From Sphingobacterium sp. UBA6711 (lineage in GTDB: Bacteria; Bacteroidota; Bacteroidia; Sphingobacteriales; Sphingobacteriaceae): 13,640 nt of DNA. How positions within the stretch are numbered: position 1 is the first letter of the stretch; each line of letters starts with the position of its first letter. The stretch spans positions 16,716 through 30,355 of the forward strand of contig DKIT01000185.1 of the NCBI GenBank assembly GCA_002454415.1. Reading direction: 5' to 3'. Both the position numbers and the translations under genes were made by a program. The notes below the pieces were generated by a model. That model saw only the letters and a list, made by a program, of their open reading frames with translations, searched no databases and was not told the DNA's origin. Positions 1 through 5,449 of the stretch are shown here, one piece after another.

Positions 1-14
1 ATCAATAACTTATC

Positions 15-953
15 GTGGAAAAAGACGCTAAAATTTACGTAGCAGGCCATCGAGGAATGGTCGGATCGGCAATATACCGCAAATTAATAGAACTTGGTTT
101 TAATAACATCGTCACCCGGACATCTCAAGAACTTGATCTGCGTAATCAACAGGCCGTGGCGGAATTTTTCGGCATGGAAAAACCGGACTATGTTTTTTTA
201 GCAGCTGCTAAAGTCGGCGGAATTATGGCCAATAATACTTATCGCGCCGATTTTATCTACGAAAACATGGCAATACAGAATAATGTAATAAAATCTGCCT
301 ATGATAACAAAGTGCACAAATTGATGTTTTTAGGATCCAGCTGTATCTATCCAAAACTGGCTCCACAACCTTTAAACGAAGACTTGTTATTAACGGGAAC
401 GTTAGAGACGACCAATGAACCGTACGCCATTGCCAAAATCGCTGGCATTAAAATGGCCGAAGCTTTCCGTGACCAATATGGCTGTAATTTCATCTCAGTT
501 ATGCCAACCAATCTCTATGGTATCAACGATAATTATCATCCGCAAAATTCACATGTCCTACCAGCCTTGATCAGAAGATTTCATGAAGCTAAGATCAATA
601 AGCTCCCTGAAGTTGTTATATGGGGAACAGGAACTCCCTTACGAGAATTTCTTTTTTCCGATGACCTGGCAGATGCCTGCGTCTTTTTAATGAATAATTA
701 TGACGAGAAACAATTTGTCAACATTGGCATTGGTGAGGATCTAAGTATAAAGGACCTAGCCCTACTCATTAAAGAAGTCATTGGGTATGAAGGTAGGATT
801 TCATTTGACACCAGTAAACCTGACGGTACACCGAGGAAACTTATGGATGTATCTAAGTTACATGCCTTGGGCTGGAAACATAAAACCAATCTCCACGAGG
901 GAATTAAACTAGCTTATGAGGACTTTCTGAAAAAAGATAAAGCTACTTATTAG
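15..953 (+). CDS. fcl: GDP-L-fucose synthase
   Basis: NADPH-dependent 3,5-epimerase/4-reductase that turns GDP-4-keto-6-deoxy-D-mannose into GDP-L-fucose, the fucose donor for surface glycans. The 312 aa match the usual family length. The Rossmann loop GHRGMVGS is at residues 11-18. The extended SDR catalytic set is visible: S108 in LGSSCIYP, C110, Y137 and K141 in YAIAK, and H180 in SHVLPALIRR. The start is GTG: an in-frame TAA lies at 6-8 and no other start codon falls between it and 15, so GTG is nearly forced. The partner gene gmd is not in the window. The gene is probably the end of a polysaccharide locus to the left (inference). It converges on the next gene, and the two stop codons overlap by 4 bp. 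Confidence 0.95.
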   Translation: MEKDAKIYVAGHRGMVGSAIYRKLIELGFNNIVTRTSQELDLRNQQAVAEFFGMEKPDYVFLAAAKVGGIMANNTYRADFIYENMAIQNNVIKSAYDNKVHKLMFLGSSCIYPKLAPQPLNEDLLLTGTLETTNEPYAIAKIAGIKMAEAFRDQYGCNFISVMPTNLYGINDNYHPQNSHVLPALIRRFHEAKINKLPEVVIWGTGTPLREFLFSDDLADACVFLMNNYDEKQFVNIGIGEDLSIKDLALLIKEVIGYEGRISFDTSKPDGTPRKLMDVSKLHALGWKHKTNLHEGIKLAYEDFLKKDKATY

Positions 954-960
954 TAGCTTT
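939..960. terminator. Hairpin over both stop codons of a convergent gene pair
   Basis: A perfect 9-bp inverted repeat (AAAGCTACT at 939-947, AGTAGCTTT at 952-960) has a 4-nt loop, TATT. It contains the TAG of fcl and the TAA of the opposing gene. It is symmetric and so could end transcription from both sides, but the T-run after each arm is short, so strength is uncertain. Confidence 0.55.
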
Positions 961-1453
961 CACTATAGGAAGGAATACCATATTCATTGACTTCATCTTT
1001 TAAAGGAGCCTCTCCTTCAATTAGAGAACCTTTCTTTTTCTTCTTTTTAGGCCGGATAAAATTGGTGACCTTACTTATCAAGCCACTGATTTTATCTTGA
1101 TTGATCTGGCCAACGGCACGCTCTGACAGCAACAGCATAAGTGCTTTTTTCAATACACCTGTATTTTTTAAAAATAGCCTGTTCATAATAAACGGCACAC
1201 CAATACGCAAAGTCTTTGTTAACCAATCTGAATCGGGATTATTACTTTTTGCAAATAATTGCTGAACAACATTTACCCCTGGAATATTATTCTTTAAAGA
1301 ATTAAAAAACCGAATTGGGGCTTCGATTTTGTTGTTCAACAAAGTAAATTGTGATTTCAGGTAAGCCTCCTGCTCGTTTTTTAGTTCCTTTAAACGAGCA
1401 ATTTCTTCTTTAAGCTCCTGCAAATTGCGTATTTTTGTTTGCTTATTATTCAT
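950..1453 (-). CDS. Unrecognised protein with coiled coil and lysine tract, YqjK-like position
   Basis: I do not recognise a named family. With the chosen start the protein has 167 aa: a charged coiled-coil-like segment at residues 8-38, a central more hydrophobic stretch near 83-110 that may touch a membrane, six consecutive lysines at 136-141, then an acidic tail ending in SESY. An ATG seven codons further upstream (1474) is open, but I prefer 1453. That ATG overlaps the end of the holin-like gene by 8 bp, which suggests translational coupling, and it has an unusually good ribosome binding site (GGGAGGGAG, about 6 nt upstream). It is the third gene of a YtxH / holin-like / hypothetical set, a layout like yqjD-yqjE-yqjK of enterobacteria (inference from order and size, not from sequence identity). 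Confidence 0.7.
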   Translation of the reverse strand: MNNKQTKIRNLQELKEEIARLKELKNEQEAYLKSQFTLLNNKIEAPIRFFNSLKNNIPGVNVVQQLFAKSNNPDSDWLTKTLRIGVPFIMNRLFLKNTGVLKKALMLLLSERAVGQINQDKISGLISKVTNFIRPKKKKKKGSLIEGEAPLKDEVNEYGIPSYSESY

Positions 1454-1865
1454 TTGTAGCTCCCTCCCTGTCAAATTTTTCTCTTTTTTTCAACTCTTCC
1501 TCTTCTTCCTCAATCTCATCATTCCATTTAGCCAAAAAGCGGCGGATAGAAAGATCCATAAATTTAGATTCCAACGCTGGTTCAAAAATGCGTATGATTA
1601 CAATTATAACCATAAAAATACCTGCGGTTGCCAAGAAACCCAATGAATAGCTACTTAACAATTCACCCAGCCAAAAACCCAATGCCAAACACAGGAAAAA
1701 AACAACAAATAACGTAAATATCAATTTTGTCGCATCTACCACTAAACTGGCAATCAGGCGCGATGAGCGCTCAATTGTTTTTAATTTGACTAGCTTAAAC
1801 TGGGAGTCAATGTACTCCTTGGTTTTTTGGAAAGTACCACTAAGTGAAAATTTTTCTTCTTCCAT
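1446..1865 (-). CDS. Phage-holin-like (YqjE-type) two-TM membrane protein
   Basis: A 139-aa inner membrane protein of the holin superfamily III/YqjE kind. It has an amphipathic N-terminal helix (residues 8-35), two membrane segments near 47-67 and 74-94 joined by a short turn, and a cytosolic charged tail with the acidic run EIEEEEEEL at 117-125. Despite the family name, such proteins in chromosomal stress operons are not known to lyse cells. The start MEEEKFS at 1865 is chosen over an open ATG at 1901, because residues before it look unlike the family and would lie in the leader. The stop overlaps the next gene's ATG by 8 bp. The upstream neighbour ytxH is 199 bp away on the same strand, so co-transcription is possible but not shown. 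Confidence 0.83.
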   Translation of the reverse strand: MEEEKFSLSGTFQKTKEYIDSQFKLVKLKTIERSSRLIASLVVDATKLIFTLFVVFFLCLALGFWLGELLSSYSLGFLATAGIFMVIIVIIRIFEPALESKFMDLSIRRFLAKWNDEIEEEEEELKKREKFDREGATNE

Positions 1866-2064
1866 GCATCTTAAATTTATACAGGCTATTTCAAGCATCA
1901 TAATTCAATTTATGATTAAAACCTGTTGGTTCATTCATCATAAAATTAACATCTAAGATTTCAACTATTTCGAAAGCTCAGATTTAATTAAATATCACCC
2001 TTAGAAATAGCCTGCTGATAATGTTGTCTTACACCAATTGTCCAGGGGAACAACTTGCGAGCTG

Positions 2065-2334
2065 TTATGCATGTTCGATGATATCATCATCAAGCATTTC
2101 CTCTGTCTGACTTAATTTCCCTTTCAGTGTAGAGACAATCTTTTCTTTAAAATCATTTAATTGGTCAAACTGTTCTTCTGCTCGCTCACGGATAGCATCA
2201 CTCAAATCGCTTAAAGAATCATTAATTTTATCTCTCGTGTCCGACCCTTTGTCTGGAGCAAATAATACTCCCAAAGCTGCGCCTGCAGCAAGACCAGCTA
2301 ACAATGCCAAAGCTACTTTACTTGTGTCATTCAT
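2065..2334 (-). CDS. YtxH domain protein
   Basis: A small 89-aa membrane-anchored protein. One glycine/alanine-rich membrane helix at residues 7-26 (LLAGLAAGAALGVLFAP) is followed at once by the family signature DKGSDTRDKI. The rest is a charged amphipathic helix with an acidic end (EEMLDDDIIEHA). YtxH proteins are linked to general stress responses in several bacteria, but their biochemical role is unknown. The topology, a single N-terminal anchor plus a long helical cytosolic part, resembles the ribosome-binding protein YqjD, although the helix lies at the opposite end. The ATG at 2334 is followed by a good family-like start (MNDTSK). A plausible promoter with an overlapping palindrome lies upstream at 2408-2453. 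Confidence 0.9.
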   Translation of the reverse strand: MNDTSKVALALLAGLAAGAALGVLFAPDKGSDTRDKINDSLSDLSDAIRERAEEQFDQLNDFKEKIVSTLKGKLSQTEEMLDDDIIEHA

Positions 2335-2407
2335 TTCTTTTTCTTTTTAAAGTTCCTAATTCTATTATACGATGAATCCAGTCTTCGGTAATAGTACAAT
2401 TAACAAA

Positions 2408-2453
2408 GCAAATCGTTTGCCAAACCTACATTTAATAGTCTATTTACCGGAAA
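2408..2453 (-). promoter_or_regulatory. Candidate ytxH promoter with operator-like palindromes
   Basis: On the minus strand TAGGTTTG (2421-2428) is an exact match to the Bacteroidota -7 element TAnnTTTG, with TTTC (2450-2453) 21 nt upstream as an imperfect -33 TTTG. Two overlapping perfect dyads sit on the -7 and the expected start site: GCAAA-TCG-TTTGC at 2408-2420 and GTTTG-C-CAAAC at 2415-2425. This fits a repressor or activator site, but no experiment supports it. Confidence 0.4.
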
Positions 2454-2571
2454 CTATATCTTACAATATAATCATTTTTCGATAAATTCCTGACCACTCC
2501 CAACAATTAACTTAGCAGTTATTAATTATATATATTTTTTATTATCTTTAAATCAACCCATTATAATAATT

Positions 2572-4116
2572 ATGCTGAATAAAACCTATTGTAGCGCAGT
2601 CTACGGAATCGAAGCATGTACAATCACTGTTGAGGTAGTGGTATCTACCGGATTACATTATTACATTGTAGGACTTCCTGACAACGCAGTCAAAGAAAGC
2701 TTACGACGAGTTGAAAGTGCCATTACTTCCTGTCAACTTCACATGCCACGACAAAAGATCGTTGTCAACTTGGCACCTGCAGACATTCGAAAAGAGGGTT
2801 CAAGTTACGACCTTTCAATCGCTATTGGCATATTGGCATCATCTGGACAGTTAACTAATAAATTATTAAAAGACTACCTCATCATAGGTGAACTATCATT
2901 GGACGGCAGTGTCAAGCCTATAAGAGGCATCTTGCCAATAACACTACAAGCATTAGCAGATGGCTTTAAGGGAATTATTTTACCAAAAGAAAATGCAAAA
3001 GAGGCTGCTATTGTTACTGGTATAGATGTAATTGCTGTAGAAAACCTATCTCAAACTGTTGGATTTCTAAATAATACAATTAAAATTGAACGAACGAAAG
3101 TTGACATTCAAACTCTATTCTATTCCGGAAATAACGCATATCATGTTGATTTTGCAGATGTACAAGGGCAGGAAAATATAAAAAGAGCATTGGAGATCGC
3201 CGCCGCGGGTGGACACAACCTTATTTTAATAGGCCCCCCGGGGGCGGGAAAGACAATGTTAGCAAAAAGATTACCAACCATCCTTCCTCCGCTAAATATG
3301 ACCGAATCACTGGAGACGACTAAAATACATTCTGTATCTGGAAACCTGAAATCCAAGGATGCTTTGTTGACAACCCGTCCATTTCGAGCTCCGCATCATA
3401 CCATTTCCGATGTCGCTATGGTCGGTGGAGGGTCCAATCCGTTGCCCGGAGAAATATCATTGTCACATCATGGAGTATTATTTTTAGACGAGTTACCAGA
3501 ATTTAAGAGAAGTGTCCTCGAAGTTATGCGACAACCTTTGGAATCCCGTAATATCACCATATCAAGGGCGAAACTAACGGTAGATTATCCTGCTAGCTTT
3601 ATGCTCATAGCAGCCATGAACCCTTGTCCCTGCGGCTACTTCAATCACCCTGAAAAAGAATGTATCTGTGGGAGTAATACCGTCCAACGTTACTTAAGCA
3701 AAATATCAGGTCCTCTTTTGGATCGTATCGATTTACATGTGGAGGTTACTCCTGTACAATTCGAGCAACTTAGCGCTTCGCGAACCACCGAAAATAGCAA
3801 CGCGATCCGAAAGCGGGTAATTGAAACGCGTCAAATCCAGAAACAGCGCTTTGACTCCTTTCCCGAGATTCATTGCAATGCACAAATGAGCACACAGTTA
3901 ACACGCGAGCTTTGCCAAATTAGTGAATCTGGAATGAAATTACTGAAAACCGCAATCGAGCGTCTTAGTTTATCTGCAAGGGCATACGACAGGATATTAA
4001 AAGTTGCACGTACAATTGCCGACATGGAACAAAGCCAAGGGATAGAAAACCACCATCTTGCTGAAGCAATCCAATACAGAAATTTGGACAGAGAAACTTG
4101 GGGTGGAAAATTTTAG
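2572..4116 (+). CDS. comM: ComM/YifB family Mg-chelatase-like AAA+ ATPase
   Basis: A 514-aa protein of full family length. ComM is a hexameric helicase that drives branch migration during integration of transforming DNA, and it is also kept in species not known to be competent. The N-terminal ChlI-type domain covers residues 1-170 (NLAPADIRKEGSSYDL at 66-81). The AAA+ core has Walker A GPPGAGKT at 221-228, the PFRAPHHT loop at 270-277, Walker B VLFLDELPE at 302-310 and sensor 1 AAMN at 347-350. A cysteine cluster (NPCPCGYFNHPEKECIC, 350-366) probably binds a metal, and a C-terminal Mg-chelatase helical domain lies at 410-505. It is divergent from ytxH across 237 bp. No clear TAnnTTTG match was seen in front of it; the region is AT-rich (2521-2560). 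Its TAG overlaps the TAA of the rhomboid gene by 4 bp. Confidence 0.95.
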   Translation: MLNKTYCSAVYGIEACTITVEVVVSTGLHYYIVGLPDNAVKESLRRVESAITSCQLHMPRQKIVVNLAPADIRKEGSSYDLSIAIGILASSGQLTNKLLKDYLIIGELSLDGSVKPIRGILPITLQALADGFKGIILPKENAKEAAIVTGIDVIAVENLSQTVGFLNNTIKIERTKVDIQTLFYSGNNAYHVDFADVQGQENIKRALEIAAAGGHNLILIGPPGAGKTMLAKRLPTILPPLNMTESLETTKIHSVSGNLKSKDALLTTRPFRAPHHTISDVAMVGGGSNPLPGEISLSHHGVLFLDELPEFKRSVLEVMRQPLESRNITISRAKLTVDYPASFMLIAAMNPCPCGYFNHPEKECICGSNTVQRYLSKISGPLLDRIDLHVEVTPVQFEQLSASRTTENSNAIRKRVIETRQIQKQRFDSFPEIHCNAQMSTQLTRELCQISESGMKLLKTAIERLSLSARAYDRILKVARTIADMEQSQGIENHHLAEAIQYRNLDRETWGGKF

Positions 4117-4736
4117 AACTGAGACAGACAATGTTTAATCACCCAGGGGAAACATATAATTGTTAAGATTAAGCCTGACAATGCACCGAAAAAATGGGCA
4201 TCATGGTTAATACCGTCCTGTGCTTTCTTAGATGCCCATACACAATAACCCAAAAACAGAAATGCAAATAAATAAGCTGGCATAGGAATAACCATCATCA
4301 CACCGATTGTCATTTTCGGATTAAAAAGAATATAGCTAAATAGGACCGCACAAATTGCACCCGAAGCTCCTAAGCTAAAATAACCAGGGTTGTTCTTTTG
4401 TTGGATGATTGTCGGAATATCGCTCAAGACTAAACTACCCATATAAATCACGGCAAATAGAAGGTGTCCATAGGAACTTGTCTGGGCTAGCATTTGCTCT
4501 AATCCAAACGCAAAATAGTAGAAGGTAATCATATTAAACAACAAATGTCCCCAGTCCTTGTGCACAAAACCACTGGTTAGAATGGTATACAACTTTTGAT
4601 TACGTGCAATACTGTAGGGATGCAACATCAGTTTACCATAAAGCTGTTCGTGTGAAAAGGTATAGATGCTGGTCACGAGCGTAAAAAAGAAAATAATACT
4701 CGCTACAGGCGTTTGTTGTAAATAAAATAATAGCAT
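4113..4736 (-). CDS. Rhomboid family intramembrane serine protease
   Basis: A 207-aa polytopic inner membrane protein with about six hydrophobic segments. The catalytic pair is visible: nucleophile S125 in GASGA (123-127) and H181 in DAHFFGALSG. The oxyanion-side HLLFN box is at 64-68 (H64, N68). It lacks any extra soluble domain, so it is a minimal rhomboid. It would cut membrane helices near their outer end; the substrates cannot be told. The ATG at 4736 lies 8 bp after the stop of the LUD gene, so the two are very likely co-transcribed, and ftsH is further upstream in the same direction. The 3' end overlaps that of comM by 4 bp. No terminator hairpin is obvious there, so transcripts from the two sides may run into each other. 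Confidence 0.93.
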   Translation of the reverse strand: MLLFYLQQTPVASIIFFFTLVTSIYTFSHEQLYGKLMLHPYSIARNQKLYTILTSGFVHKDWGHLLFNMITFYYFAFGLEQMLAQTSSYGHLLFAVIYMGSLVLSDIPTIIQQKNNPGYFSLGASGAICAVLFSYILFNPKMTIGVMMVIPMPAYLFAFLFLGYCVWASKKAQDGINHDAHFFGALSGLILTIICFPWVIKHCLSQF

Positions 4737-4744
4737 AATAAATG

Positions 4745-5392
4745 TTAGAATCGATCTTCTAGAAGTAAAACATAGAGCTCCTTGGGGCCGTGCGCTCCCA
4801 AAACCAATCTCTTTTCAATATCCGCAGTTCTGGAAGGACCGGTAATTGTTGATATCATCGTAGGAATCTCCTGCCCATAGCGTTTTTGTACGTAAGTCAA
4901 AGCATCTTTCACATCCCACACCAATTGGGAGGCCTTTGCAACAACGATGTGAATAGGGGGATATATACTCAACCTACGGCCCGAGGCATTGGCATTACTG
5001 ACCATAATGCTCCCATTACGAGCAATTAAAGCCTCACACGATGTTATACCAGCATTTACTGACTCAAAATCCTTCTCTGTTTTCAAAAACGGAAAACCAT
5101 AAGGGCTAAGGATATTCTGAATACCTTGCTCCCATGCATATATATTTTTGATATTATTAACTTCGGTCAAGGAAATCAAATTTTCAATTAGGCCAATTTC
5201 ACCGTCGCAATAAAGAAACTTACCACCTGCAGCGGTCAACTCACGAACAAAAACGATATCAACCAATTCATCCTCTTCTTTATAGAGCGGTGACTCTTTA
5301 AAATTAGGATGTGGATTATCATTTTTTTGCAGCAATGCCTGACGTATACGTTTTAACATCACCTCCTTCGCAGTCGCATTCTTTACGTTCAT
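4745..5392 (-). CDS. LUD domain protein, LutC/YkgG-like
   Basis: A 215-aa soluble protein of the LUD (lactate utilisation) family. The hallmark C-terminal block ITGPSRTADIE followed by LVLGAHGPKEL is present, as is the NGSIMVS strand and the SCEALIARNGS region in the middle. LutC is one subunit of the LutABC L-lactate oxidase, but lutA and lutB are not here. Stand-alone LUD proteins beside ftsH are something I associate with Bacteroidota, and their role is not settled. The start at 5392 (MNVKNATAKE) is preferred to the open TTG at 5440, because the extension would be read through a strong hairpin at 5412-5439 and has no family-like sequence. The gap to ftsH is 57 bp and to the rhomboid gene 8 bp. 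Confidence 0.9.
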   Translation of the reverse strand: MNVKNATAKEVMLKRIRQALLQKNDNPHPNFKESPLYKEEDELVDIVFVRELTAAGGKFLYCDGEIGLIENLISLTEVNNIKNIYAWEQGIQNILSPYGFPFLKTEKDFESVNAGITSCEALIARNGSIMVSNANASGRRLSIYPPIHIVVAKASQLVWDVKDALTYVQKRYGQEIPTMISTITGPSRTADIEKRLVLGAHGPKELYVLLLEDRF

Positions 5393-5411
5393 GCCGTAAT
5401 ATTCATATAAA

Positions 5412-5439
5412 TGCAGCGCTGAATGACTCCAGCGCTGCA
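5412..5439 (-). promoter_or_regulatory. Strong hairpin between ftsH and LUD gene
   Basis: A perfect 10-bp GC-rich stem (TGCAGCGCTG at 5412-5421, CAGCGCTGCA at 5430-5439) with an 8-nt loop. On the transcribed minus strand the stem is followed by ATTTATATG rather than a full T-run, so it could be a weak terminator, an mRNA stabiliser of the ftsH 3' end, or a processing signal. Each arm also contains the self-palindrome CAGCGCTG, so the two arms are at once direct and inverted repeats. Confidence 0.6.
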
Positions 5440-5449
5440 AAACCTAAAT

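Noticed and set aside
1425..1650. Two overlapping + strand frames of 71 and 73 codons
   Set aside because: They are mirror images of the holin-like gene and the acidic codon run; the serine-rich stretches come from the reverse complement of glutamate codons.
1446..1865. Holin-like gene as a sign of a prophage
   Set aside because: No lysin, portal, capsid or integrase gene nearby, and the stress-operon context explains it better.
4101..4144. GGGTG / CACCC pair as a terminator for comM
   Set aside because: Only 5 bp, 34 nt apart and without a T-run, so too weak to call.
5393..5440. Longer LUD protein starting at TTG 5440
   Set aside because: The extension would be encoded by the hairpin region and lacks family-like sequence; the ATG at 5392 fits better.
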